Of a stretch of DNA of 64,000 bases, positions 23,188-34,582 are shown piece by piece (the stretch's first letter is position 1; each line of letters begins with the position of its first letter). The notes under the pieces are model-generated. The model had not been told where the DNA came from. It saw only the letters and a program-made list of their open reading frames with translations, and made no database searches. The position numbers and the translations under genes were made by a program. This DNA comes from Mugil cephalus (Eukaryota; Chordata; Actinopteri; Mugiliformes; Mugilidae), in NCBI RefSeq assembly GCF_022458985.1, contig NC_061771.1, positions 21,401,501-21,465,500 on the forward strand. The letters run 5' to 3'.

Positions 23188-23287
23188 AGATCAGCTGTCC
23201 ACTAGCAAAGAGACCTGATGGATGTAAATAGTCTACAGAGTCTCTGCCTGCACTCACCTGGTCTCTTTGCTGGTGGACAGCTGATCT
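23188..23287. repeat. 28-bp inverted repeat (potential hairpin), copy 2
   Basis: Arms at 23188-23215 and 23260-23287, 27 of 28 paired, as in copy 1. Confidence 0.75.
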
Positions 23288-23329
23288 ATGTTCACATCTT
23301 GCGCCGGCAGACCCCACAGGTGGAGACGC

Positions 23330-23351
23330 AGACAGAGACAGACAGACAGAC

Positions 23352-23419
<68 letters not shown>
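23330..23419. repeat. GACA/GATA microsatellite, copy 2
   Basis: Longer GATA run and shorter GACA run than in copy 1. This shows slippage since the segmental duplication. Confidence 0.9.
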
Positions 23420-23611
23420 GTCTATATATGTATCTGTAGATGTATCAACAATGGCCTGGGCCTGAGGGACAAACGACCTCCTCAACCTGTCTGTGGAGTA
23501 GGGCAGAGACAGCACTGGAGACCAGACCAGGCACCCCCACCGCTTAGCAGTCACTCTCCTAGCAGCTATCCCCACTCCTCAGCAGGATTAAAACGGAAAT
23601 GGTCACGACAT

Positions 23612-24315
23612 GTAAATGACCTACATAAAGTTTGCCCAAATGTTAATCTACAACTTTATGCTGAAGATACAGTGCTATATTTCCATGCAAAAAAAAAAAG
23701 AAAAAGAAAAAAATTTTAGCTGCTGCAAAATTATCAGCACCTGTATCTCATTGGTTTAATCAATCTTCTTGTTTACACTGAAAATACTGTTTGCATGTTC
23801 TTTTCTCGCCAGTCAGCAGAGGGCGATCAACCATCTGGAGTGAGACTTCTCATCTTCTACTGCCGCCTAATCCTCACTGGGGTCGCGGGGGTTTCTGCAG
23901 CCTATCCCAGCTGTCATCAGGCGAGAGGCGGGGTACACCGTGGACAAGTCGCCAGTCAATCGCAGGGCGGAGTGAGATTTCATGTAGTAGAAATCTCTCA
24001 GAGTGGTCCTTGACACAAACCTATCATTTAAAGCACAGGTTAAACAATCACAAACACCATGAAATTCAATCTGTCAAACTTCTACCATATACGACCAACC
24101 TGGACACACGCAAATGAAAGTACAGTAAAACCTATCAAGTCTCTCTTCAGGAAGGCAGTTAAAATCTTATACAGGAAACCACTCCACATTTATTATTGTA
24201 ATGTACAATATTCTTGATCTAGTTAGCTAATATATCTTTATGGATGCCTGTCTCATCTTCAAAGTTTTGAATGCTCTTGCCTCCCCACTACTGAATGAAT
24301 TCATCCAGAGAAAAA
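23612..24315 (+). mobile_element. LINE reverse-transcriptase C-terminal relic, second copy
   Basis: Duplicate of 12418-13120, with the same YAED in place of YADD and the same embedded interspersed repeat (about 23855-23980). Confidence 0.75.
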
Positions 24316-24732
24316 AAACATTGAAGGATGAAGAATGAAAACTCTAACGTATCAGTGTTCATTAATATGCACGGTCCCAATTCAATAAAATAATAATAAT
24401 AAAATATAATCAGAAAGACAAAAAAAAAGATTATCTCTCTGCCACTGAGTTTATTTGTTACACGACGAAGAATACCATCAATGCCAATGTTATAAGGGAT
24501 GCAAATTAGCCACCTGGCTACAATGCCATACATGTTTACATTGGAAATATTCATTAATATGTTTTGTCCCATTTTTAATAATAAACAAATGAGTAAGTAA
24601 ATATGTTCAAAGTGCATCCAGAGCTACAGCACTAAATGCAGAATGACGCTGATGAAATGCTGCTCGTCTTGTCCCTGTAACATGTCCTCGCTGCTGCTCT
24701 CTGGTTCCTCGGTTGTATGTCAGCTTCAGTTT

Positions 24733-27700
24733 TCAGGCCTTCAGCTCCACCCGCTCTTCCTCGGCGCTCTGAGCAGGCATGTCTCTCAGCCATTGCTGGT
24801 AGTAACCACGGAAACCATCTATGTGGACGAGGTAGTTGCTTCGGGACTTGTACTGGGATTGAGAAGACGGCAGGGGAGGGGGACGAGCAGAGTGAAAAGG
24901 AACAATATTACAAATAAATATAAATCGTAGAACACTTCTGAGCATACCCTCTCCTGACCCTCTTATCATAGTGGTACACTAAATTTTAAAACTGATATGT
25001 AATATTGGCTCATTTTAATTGTAACTGTTTATTACACCAGCGTGGTACTTGTGTTTCATTTATTTGATCAGGTTTTCTTTGTCTACTTGCACGACTTGTG
25101 TGAAAATTCAGCTGAAGTTTTGAGTCATTTACATGCACAAAAAAGAAAATTCTGAAGAGAGTCATACTGGCGGATCTGAAACTCCTCTGAAATGTACCGT
25201 ACGTATTCTCACCTGGTTATAGTTGGGAGGATACTGTGCAGCAAACTCCAGCTGTGTGATGATGACCTCATTAGGCGCCACTCCTTTGTCCTTCATGCTT
25301 TTCAGTATCGTTTTCAAGTAGACGTAATCCAGTCTACGAGTAGCTCGGCCAATTAGGGCAGAGAAAATGTGAACGTTGGGCCTCAGTCCTGCTTCCTGCA
25401 AAACACACAATTCAGGGATGAGTTTCTGTCCTAAATAGAAATAACAAAACCTTTACTCAGATGTTCTGGATGTATCTCATCACCTCAATGTCTTTCAGCA
25501 GCTGCAGACCATCTTTCTGTCTCTCACAGGCTAATGCAAGGCACCCAAACGTCTGTATGTCAACATTTAGGTTTCGCTGTCGCATCACACTCAACACAGC
25601 CTGAAAAGAGAGTAGAGGGGATGATGCTTCATATTTTGTGGTGAGGACAGAAAAATGTCCTCATTTGACCAACAATACCTGCGAAGATACTGAGAAAAGA
25701 CTGTTTATGTGAGTACCTTCGCCCCCTCCAGGTCACTAGCTCTTGCTGCTCTGCGAATCACAGAGTTGAAGAACGGCACATCAAGCTTCACCCGATGCTC
25801 CTTGGCGACTTTCAACAGCAGCTGCAGGGACTCGTAGCCCGGTTCCATCGTGTCAGCCAGCAGGGTCAGAGTTCTGAGGTCTGGACTGAGTCCGTTGGCG
25901 GCCATCTTCTCCAAGAAACCTTTAGCTCCACCGATGAGGGCGAGGCGATCAGATGGTCCATCTACAGCACAGAGGGAGATCACAGCACTTCTTTTCCCCT
26001 CAAAAACGTCCAGTAAGTTAGGAGCTGTGGAAACAGCTACTAAGTCGACAGGCGGTGGGATGTCTCCATTTTGTCTGACTGGTATCAAATCGGTCGAGTG
26101 TTGTCCTCTGCTGTTGGACTCTACCTCACTACGTCTTCCGTCACTGTGTGGATCAGGCTGGAGAAACAGCTGCCTCTCCAGGACATCAATGTCTATCACA
26201 CCCTTGCTCCTGGACTCTGATGCGTCTTGGCTCCCTTTCTGACGCTCACAGTCATTCCCCAGCAGAACGCCAGCAGCCAAGGCCAAATCCCCAATCTCAC
26301 AGTCCCTGGCGGTCCTCAGGAGCAAGTTATAGTTCTTTGAGTCTGGAAGAATGCCTGACCGCAGCATCTGACGCCACACCTGAAATTAACAGTTGAGGCT
26401 CAATAAGAGTTTTTTGGTTACACTGTGGGAGATGAGGGTCCTGGTTGTAACGTGAGATGGCACAAAGAGAACACAATCTGCACAGCTCTCATGTTTAAAT
26501 TGTAGCTAATTAATAAAGCATTTAGTGATACGGGAAAACAACAGCATGAGTTTATTTTTAGTATGAAGGACATATATAGGACATATGAAGGACATCGATA
26601 CCAATGCAGTTGGAGCGTGCAAATTGTGCCCATACCTGTAAAGCCATTCTGAATCCTGTTTCTTTGTCCTTCAGGCAGCCCATCAGCAGGTAGTGAAACG
26701 TCTCCTGAGTTACAGGGTGTCCTTTCTGCAGCATCTCCTACAAACACACACAAAGTGGCAATCAGACACGACAACCTTCAGTGAAAACAACATCTGTTAA
26801 ACTCACACACGTCGTCTGTACTGAAGATCTGTGTTGTACCCTGAGCGTGTGAATACAAGCTTGAAGGTGGTTGGTGAAGGCGTGGGTCTTGAGGAGGGCG
26901 TGGTACGTGATGGTGCTGAGCGGGTAGTTTTTGCGACGGAGCTCTTGCTCCAACTTCAGAGCATACTGAAGGCCGCCTTGTCTGAAAGGTGACTCTGCAC
27001 AGGCGTTGAATAGAGCAGTGTAGGTCGCATCGGTGGGCTCCAGACCTCGCTTCTTCATCTGGAGGACACACATAAATAATTGTGTATCATGATCTGTCCC
27101 AGGATTTCAAAGTAAGTGCTGTTAGCTAGAAGCACAACATGTAAACTAAAGATAAAACTAAGACTGTGGCTGGATCTTAAGCGTGAAAGGTTGGTTCTAA
27201 TGCTTCACTAATCGTAATTTAGGAGCTACAATGCAAAATAAGCTCATGTTGGGTCTTCAGACTTTTTAAGACTCTGTGGAAACCATAATAACCTTCCTAC
27301 AAGTACAATATATAGTAAAGATATTAAAAGCATATCAATAGACTATCCTACATCATTGTAGAGTTTGAAGGCCATTTTGAGTTGTCCAGCTCGACCACAG
27401 CCTCCTATCAGGACAGAGTAGTTGAACTCCTCTGGCTGCAGCCTCTCTCCCTGCAGCATGTCTCTGGAGAACACGTCCAAAGCCTCCTGCAGCTGTGAGA
27501 GGACAAACACGTTAATAAACAAACAAAACAAAACAAAAAAAAAAAAATAGAAGAAAAGGACTAAATAGCTTAGCAGGACTGACCTTCTTCTCTTTAATCA
27601 GCCTCTTGCATTGTAAGAAGTACCAGTACGGTGTATTCCTCCTTCCAGGCCTCCTGCGAGGTTCATCTAAGTGTTCCTCCCCGGGGTCGTCTTCTGGGTG

Positions 27701-28063
27701 TCTCAGGTCCCGGATGCCAGGGCTGCTTTTCCTGAACGACCTCCTGGAGGACATGTCGGTGGACAGCGAGCCGAAGTCCTTCGGGTTAGCTGCGACTGAG
27801 GGGGTGTCCAGAAGGTCCGCGTCCCCTCGGGAACAGGCCGACAGGGACACGGACCTGGAGGTAAGTCCCGTAGACAGCCGCCGAGGAGTCGGTGTGAAGA
27901 GTCTGCATGACCGGTGTTCAGACAAATCCTGTCCCCGTGTCAGAGTCAGTGTTTTCGGTGACGCTTTAACCGTTGCCAAGGTGTAATACTTGGCAACAGG
28001 GGCCGATATTTTTCTACCGCTTCGCGCACACGAACAGGCGACGGACGTCAACATATTCAGCAA
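24733..28063 (-). CDS. ptcd1: Pentatricopeptide repeat domain-containing protein 1, copy 2 (674 aa)
   Basis: Same eight-exon structure as copy 1: 27584-28063, 27352-27492, 26840-27058, 26636-26737, 25717-26379, 25484-25600, 25213-25395 and 24733-24852 (2025 nt). Reading frame, splice sites and PPR stretches are all preserved, so both copies could be expressed. Visible protein changes from copy 1 are in the presequence (Q25K, F26Y) and a Lys/Glu change before HLDEP. Unlike copy 1, its 5' flank is followed by the full 1.2 kb module (28205-29415) and then fbxl18. That makes it the better candidate for the ancestral position. Confidence 0.93.
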
Positions 28064-28728
28064 TTTAACCTAAATAATTAAAAGCTCATTCAAAACGTCC
28101 AATTTCTTCACAAACATTCAGCAAAGTTCAAACTGTGTCAAACTTACATACCTAGCATGTGGACTACCCATTGACTGTATCACCACCACGATGCTACTGG
28201 CCTAGACCTGAATAATAGATATCAGACAATAATCATCAAGCGCCCTTTTCGGAGCTTTTTCGATTATATAAGAAATGTAGCCGGGTAAATTATCTAAATT
28301 TAAACCATTGTGTTTATTACTAGCATACATAAATAGTGGAAAGGCTTTCTTTATAAAAATATGAACGTCACGCATTGATCGATCACATCGTGGATAGAGT
28401 AGTACGCCTGTGCGCTGACTCCAATGCTTTTGCTCTCTTTTCTTAAGGTTAAGAAGACCATGAGACAGAGGACAGAAGAGTCTGAGATATTTTGAAACTA
28501 CTTCCAACAGGAACATGTGATGCCCCGCCAACAGCAAATGTCAATCTACAAGTCGTTTGGAGGGTTTATATCATTGGTTTAAATTCACAGACATACAAGG
28601 TCAGCTGAGGTCAAGCTGTAAATAAACCAGGAAATGAGAAAACAGTCCGTCACATTATGTCCACGCCAGCGTGTCCAGCAGAGGTCTTCGAGGTTTAATT
28701 ATGAAGTTGACATGGATCAGTGGAGGAC

Positions 28729-28860
28729 ATGGACCAGTCTGTGTACACATTTCGAAAATACTTAGTTGACAGTTGCTATGGAGACGAACAGGGCTTGCTC
28801 TTTGATGACGTCATCGTGAGGTCATCATGTCGTACGGCCACAGAGGAACCGAGGTTTTAA
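28729..28860 (+). CDS. Small conserved open frame in the module (43 aa, hypothetical)
   Basis: ATG to TAA on the plus strand, kept open at the same place in all three module copies (11762-11893, 22940-23071 and here). Composition is protein-like (starts MDQSVYTFRKYLVDSCYG). It overlaps the CRE-like palindrome and ends at a TATA-like stretch, so it may equally be regulatory DNA. No family was recognised. With so little divergence between copies, an open frame is weak evidence. Confidence 0.2.
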   Translation: MDQSVYTFRKYLVDSCYGDEQGLLFDDVIVRSSCRTATEEPRF

Positions 28861-28976
28861 ATAGAAGCCCTCGACAGTAGTCTGTCAGAGTCCATCTTTC
28901 GATGGACATTTTAGGACCCCTCACCATCACTGTATGGAGGGGGGTACGACTCTGTGCCACTGGCCACAGAGACAAC

Positions 28977-29076
28977 AGATCAGCTGTCCACTAGCAAAGA
29001 GACCTGATGGATGTAAATAGTCTGCAGAGTCTTTGCCTGCACTCACCTGGTCTCTTTGCTGGTGGACAGCTGATCT
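28977..29076. repeat. 28-bp inverted repeat (potential hairpin), copy 3
   Basis: Arms at 28977-29004 and 29049-29076 with a 44-nt spacer, 27 of 28 paired. Kept although the surrounding module has diverged from copies 1 and 2. Confidence 0.75.
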
Positions 29077-29119
29077 ATGTTCACATCTTGACCCGGCAGA
29101 CACCATAGGTGGAGACGCA

Positions 29120-29176
29120 GACGCAGACAGAGACAGACAGACAGACAGATAAATAGATAGATAGATAGATAGATAT
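29120..29176. repeat. GACA/GATA microsatellite, copy 3
   Basis: Short GACA run followed by imperfect GATA units (one AATA). Confidence 0.85.
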
Positions 29177-29415
29177 GTCTATCTATGTATCCGTAGATGT
29201 ATCAACAATGACCACAGTTGTTTCCTCACAGGTGTTAGGAGTAGAGTTCTATGGCCTGAGGGACAAACAACCTCCTCAAACTGTACCACACGTCTCACAC
29301 ACGTGTGTGAGGTCTGGTCTGGTCTCCAGACGTCTGGAGACCAGACCAGGTACCTCCACCCCAAAGCAATGACACTCTTAGACGGTAGCAGCTATCCCCA
29401 CTCCCCAGCAGGGTG

Positions 29416-30075
29416 AAACGGAAAACAGTTTAGGAGCAGCTCAAAAAAACATGAAAAACAGCACAAGGTGTTGACCTGGCTTCCAAATTCTCCACAAAGA
29501 CCTATCCCCTGGAAAAAAAATGTAATATAAATTACCTCAAAATTACAATACAGACATTTAGGGTAATTCAACCTAAAGCACTTACTTTCTTGATGCCTTG
29601 TGGAGGCTTTTCCCCGATCAAGCTAATTTGCTGTTGACTTGATTACTGGTGTAGGTATTTAATAATAATCATAATAATTTAAAAAGTAGCAGTTGAGAGA
29701 GCATGAAAAATGTCACACAGACAAGAATTAAAAATGGAGTTTATTATGACTTATTATGACATTCTGATTCATAGCCTCAGGTACAAAGCTATCAGTACAA
29801 ATGAACCCCATATTTGTTATGTTTTTGGCACTAACTTTGAAAGTAACATAGTGGCCAAACGAAGACACAACTTAGGCCCCAGAGGCCTCGGATATGAAAT
29901 GACCTGGACCAATAAACTCTAACTTGATTAGCCTTCCCTTCGGAGACCATGGGTAGAGTGGCATGTCAGTGTAAACAATCACAGTGGATGCACTGCTGTG
30001 GAGCAGCCTGAAACAGCTGATGTAACACACAATTAGAAATCAGAGTACAGATGACAGACTCTTTCATTTGTGACT
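29416..30075. other. Intergenic region between the ptcd1 flank and fbxl18, nothing seen
   Basis: AT-rich, with no open frame that resembles a protein and no recognisable repeat family. Confidence 0.5.
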
Positions 30076-30081
30076 TTTATT
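30076..30081 (-). terminator. Polyadenylation signal of fbxl18
   Basis: AATAAA on the minus strand, 64 nt beyond the stop codon; the 3' UTR would be short. Confidence 0.55.
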
Positions 30082-30144
30082 ACCTACAGAAGGAAAGGCT
30101 CTGAGCTGCTGAGCTCCAGTCACACTGAAGCTTTCTGGGTGACG

Positions 30145-33100
30145 TCACAGCGGCGATAAATGTGGCGGCTGAGCTACGTGGCTCTGAAACAAAGTTATCC
30201 GATCCAGCAGCGTTAGTGGAATCTCTCTCATGACTGAAGGCAGGTCCTCGTGTTGCAACGGATAGATGACCACGCTGAGAGCCGGGCGTTCAGACGAAAA
30301 TCTGGGGGAAAAAAAAAACACAGGAGTTTATTCTTGCGCTAACTTCGTCTCCTGCGCCGTACACACACACACACAAGCGCAGTCGCTGACCTGTCCATGA
30401 GAGTTTTCTGCAGCGTCCGGCAGGCCACCAAGGTGCCGCTCATGAACACGTGACACATGATGACGCAGCGGCAGTGCTCCATGAAGGTCTCTAGGGCCGA
30501 CGGGTCGAAGGTGCCGCTGCGTGAGATAATGCAGACGCGCTGCAGACGGGAGCAGCAGGACAGAGCCTCGAAGAACGACGCGTTGGCGTTCAGGTAGGGC
30601 TGCTCTAACCTAGGAAACAAACACACAAAAGGTGTTCAGTGAATACAAGCAATGAGGCGAGTGATGGTGTGAACTTGATCCAGGAATTTAAGTTGAAGCA
30701 ACTGGTGTATTACCCTTTGTTTTGTAGTGGATCTACGAGAAATATTTCATGACACACACACACACAAAAATTAAAAACAATCTAATCTGCAATCATGCTA
30801 AGTTTGTCTGATCTTAAAAGGGAGATTTATTGTAGGATCATGTAAAATATAATGATTCTGAATCTACCCAATACCCCGCTTAAAATATGTAATATATATA
30901 GTATAAGGATTAGCTAATAAACGGCTTCTTTGAATTAATAAATAAAATATTTAGTTGAACAGAAAGGAAATATTATTATGATGCGAGGGCCATCTAACAC
31001 CAGTTATGTAATAGTGATTTTGTATTATTGCAGTAGATTAAGTGCACTCATTCTGACCTTAGTTCCTGTAGTTGTGTGCATTCCTTCAGTGTATCCAGCA
31101 AGGCAGTGTTGTAGTTCATGGTTTTCAGGGATCCCAGATTGGCCAGGGATAATACTCGCAGGTCTCTACACTGCCTGGACAGCCGTACCAGTCCCGTCCC
31201 CCTAAGGACCCCAGGGAGTCCCGCCAGAGTCAGACGACGCAATCGAGGCAAATCCCCGAGTGCTGCTAAGTGTGCGTCGGCTACTCCTCGTGCCCAAGCG
31301 CACATACCGCGAGGATCCACGCTGGCGCGAGTGCACGGCTCGAGCCGAGGCAGCGCGGAGGCAAAACCCGGACCAATGAGCTCAAAGGTCTCCAAAAAAG
31401 GGCAGCCGGCTAAGAGCAAAGCGAGCCCTGTGGTGCTGTCCCTGAACAGAGAAGACTCTGAGTCGGGCTTGTAAATCTGGAGCCCCACACGTGGAGCTTT
31501 CTTTAATCCCTGGAACAAAGGGGAAGGGGGGCTGTTGTGCGTCGAGATGTGATGAACGTTTACGCCATCTGACAGAGCGCAGGCGGGCAGAGTGAGAGAG
31601 CGCAGGTGTCTGAGTTTAGCCAAGCTCGCACACAGGTGTGTTCCGACATCCAGCCCGGGTGAGTTTTCGTGGTGATAATGTGTGTGCATGAGGTTTAGGT
31701 GTTTAACATTGCAGCAGCAATCCGCCAACTGGCTCATTGTCTCAGCAGCCAGCTGCTGATCTTCCACACTCCTGCACTCCGAGTGAAGAACATGGTTGAT
31801 CCCGCTGAGGTTCAGGCTGGTCAGCTGTGTGGCGTCTTTGACTCCTCCCTCCAGCAGCGACTGGAACACCTGCGGCCAGAAGACCGGGCAGCGGCTGAAG
31901 CTGAGGTGCTTGGGGCTGTTTCCCTCCAGAGCTCGCTTTAGCGACTGAGGATCTAGCCAGGTCCGAGGCAGCTGCAGGGCCACCAGATCCCCCCGTTGAC
32001 CCAAGCTCTGAGCCAGCGAGGGAGCAGCAGGCCAGTGAGCGGGATTGGGACCAGGAATCGACACGAGGAAAACTCTGAGACGCTTTGGAACGTGAACGCT
32101 GAACACTGCCAGGTAGAGAAGAAGCAAGGTCTGGTTTACCTGAGGACATCAATAATAATACATCAATAACAGTGTGCAGATATGTATAAAAAAAAAAAGG
32201 AAAGCTTTCACATACAGACTAACAAACTCACCTCTCCCGGAGCCAGCCTGGCTGTGAACTCCTCCAGCTGTTGGTAATGTGGCACACTACTCTGACCGAC
32301 CATCAACTGGCAGCAAACACCAACACCATCTCTGGTCACATTTGAGATGTCAAACTGCAGCATCAGCCTAGAGAACAAAGACGCACAAACATGAAGGTAA
32401 TATGTCCTTATTATAGCAGGAAGGAAAACGTGAATGCACACACTTCAGATGGGAAGTGATTTAAACTCTGCGTGCAAGTTTGTCTCTTTCTTCATTTCTC
32501 AGTAATTTACACTGTAATGTGTGTAGGAGTGACAAGCAAATGTATGTTGTGTCCTGAAGTTTTATTTGAGTGCTCTTTAGCATGCTTATATGATAACATA
32601 AAGGTGTGTTGGTCCTTGTTTGTTTGACATTACCTGTATTTACTGGTCGTTACAGAAAATGTAGTTTAATACTCATTTAGAATTCAGGGGAAACTAAATT
32701 AATTATTGTAAAGAAGTAAGGCTCTTCATGTAATGGCCCCTTCTTGTTCCTTCCTGTTCCATTAGTCCTTGGAAAATTTCAACCTCAATTCTAAAAATGA
32801 TGAGTATCTAGTTCTGTCTCCTTCATAACAAAAGACGGCTTGTGCTAAACGCATTTAATTCTTGTATTAAATGCAGCAATTCGACATGTTGTTTAAAGCA
32901 AAAATATCCGAACCCACCGACCACTGTCTGAAGATTAAACATTCGGAATCTAAACCTGTAGAGATGATTAGAAGTTTTTCCAGGAATGTCGCCACTGGCA
33001 TTTTGTAATAATAAAATTATAAATACAGCTATACTTTCATCATTCAGTGCCATAAATAAATCAGAGTGACATTTATTTAAATGAATGAAATTGACGTTTT

Positions 33101-34056
33101 GAGTATGGTAACAAAGCAGTAGGTGATTTCTGGGCACAGAAATCACCCACCGCCATCACCCATATGTCAGATTACATCACATGTAATCTGACATATCCTT
33201 ACTTGCGGAGTTGGGAACAGCATGGCACCACACCGTAACTTGGCGTCAAGAGCGTCTGCCTGAGCTCTGACAGGCGGCTCAGTGTGTCCACCGCCTCTGA
33301 ACTGAGGTGACCGGAGTGGAAGCGCGGCGTCACGTCAAAGGCAAGTGACTGGAGAGAAGAGAGGGAGGAGAGGAGCCTGGACAAACAAGTAGAAGTGAGG
33401 CGGCAGCCGGTGACATCGAGATGAGTCACTCTTCTGCAGCGAGCGAGATGATCCATGGTAGAACCTGACAGCCAGTAGCAACCGTTAAGGCAGAGAGACT
33501 GCACGTGATTAGCGAGCTGCTTGATAATGTGGCGAAGCAACAGATCATCAGCCTAGAGGGACAGAAAAGAACACGACACTTAATGTTTTCATCCATTAAA
33601 CCGTGTTGTTTATAATATTTATGAAGATTAACACGCCTTAGACCCCTCTTGAGACATGCCTTACCAAACACACAACACAAACTCGGCTACGTTGCTTTAC
33701 CTTATAGTCCTCAGACAGGCTGACGTTGGTGAGCAGGGCCTTGTCGTGGCACAGTGTGTGCAGCTTTTGGCAGACGTTCGCCACATTCATCAGCAGGTCA
33801 CACACAGGAACATGGCGGAGGATGCAGAGCAGGATCTCATCGGACAAATCTGACATCCCCACGCAGGTAGAAGACATTGTGTCCTCTTCACATACGGCCT
33901 GAGATGGACAGCGAGCAGTGTCAACGTTTAGAAAAGAACCACTAAGATGCCTGAAATCATTTTAGTGTCTAGTCATAATTCTTAGATAGACTCAAATAGA
34001 CTTGAATGATCGACAAGGGAAATTGCTTGGTCACAGTAGCTCAGCTGCATATAAAA

Positions 34057-34104
<48 letters not shown>

Positions 34105-34582
34105 ACACATCTATCTATCTATCTACATATATATATGACAATGTGACAATAGTAACATTAGCTAAAAAGACATAATACTATGCTACAGCCTACATTTTAT
34201 GCTGTGAAAATGCATCATTAATGATAATAAAAAATGTAATGCATTAACTGTTGGTGTTTTTGCTAGCAAAAATAAAAAAAATCTCTGCTTGACCACTCAT
34301 CAACATTTTTTTCCCCCTATTAGCTTAGCAAGTTGATTTTTGCGCAACAAATTGATTCAGCCAGACACTTTTCATTTTGTGCGTAAAAAAAACAAACAAA
34401 CTTGGTTGAAAAGTTGACTGAAATCTGACTAGCTTTAACATCTCAGCTAACGTTGGTTCCGCTGGTCTGCTCCGCGGTGGGCTAACGGGGAAAATAATAC
34501 GTTTTTCGGGGTTTGTCATTGCACCTACCGGCATAATCTGTCGATCCATGTCTTCTAGTATCCCACGCACAGGCCCACTCAT
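30145..34582 (-). CDS. fbxl18: F-box and leucine-rich repeat protein 18 (731 aa)
   Basis: Seven coding exons totalling 2196 nt: 34529-34582, 33701-33898, 33203-33552, 32232-32367, 31058-32139, 30391-30609 and 30145-30301. All have GT donors and AG acceptors, with consistent phases. The F-box (about residues 36-75) has LSDEILLCILRHVPVCDLL. Leucine-rich repeats follow, with stretches such as LCLNGCYWLSGSTMDHLARC, TPSYGVVPCC and LMVGQSSVPHYQ that are diagnostic of FBXL18 (human about 800 aa). The end reads LEQPYLNANASFFEALS, then MCHVFMSGTL. It is the substrate-recognition subunit of an SCF (SKP1-CUL1) ubiquitin ligase. The chosen start is the most upstream ATG in frame; later Met codons at residues 12, 26 and 33 also precede the F-box. 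Its neighbour actb is also adjacent in mammals. Confidence 0.93.
34059..34124. repeat. CA microsatellite with TATC units in fbxl18 intron 1
   Basis: About twenty CA units followed by a few TATC repeats, between coding exons 1 and 2. Confidence 0.9.

Larger units (their letters stand above)
22420..23590. repeat. Three-copy ~1.2 kb module, copy 2
   Basis: Near-identical to copy 1 within the segmental duplication, but keeps the perfect TGACGTCA palindrome near 23017-23024. The 43-codon plus-strand frame is open (22940-23071), followed by TTTTAAATAG, the inverted repeat and the GATA tract. Confidence 0.7.
17706..28315. repeat. 10.6 kb segmental duplication, right unit
   Basis: Direct duplicate of 6512-17121, with the same order of genes and repeats. 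Differences include single-base changes, a 10-bp deletion near 19970, and different GACA/GATA repeat lengths. Confidence 0.92.
28205..29415. repeat. Three-copy ~1.2 kb module, copy 3 (5' flank of ptcd1 copy 2)
   Basis: Begins about 140 bp above the ptcd1 ATG. Shares with copies 1 and 2 the ATAATAGATATCAGA start, a perfect TGACGTCA palindrome (28806-28813), TTTTAAATAG (28855-28864), the inverted repeat and a GACA/GATA tract. It is more diverged from copies 1 and 2 than they are from each other. A bidirectional promoter for ptcd1 and a plus-strand transcript is possible but unproven. Confidence 0.65.
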
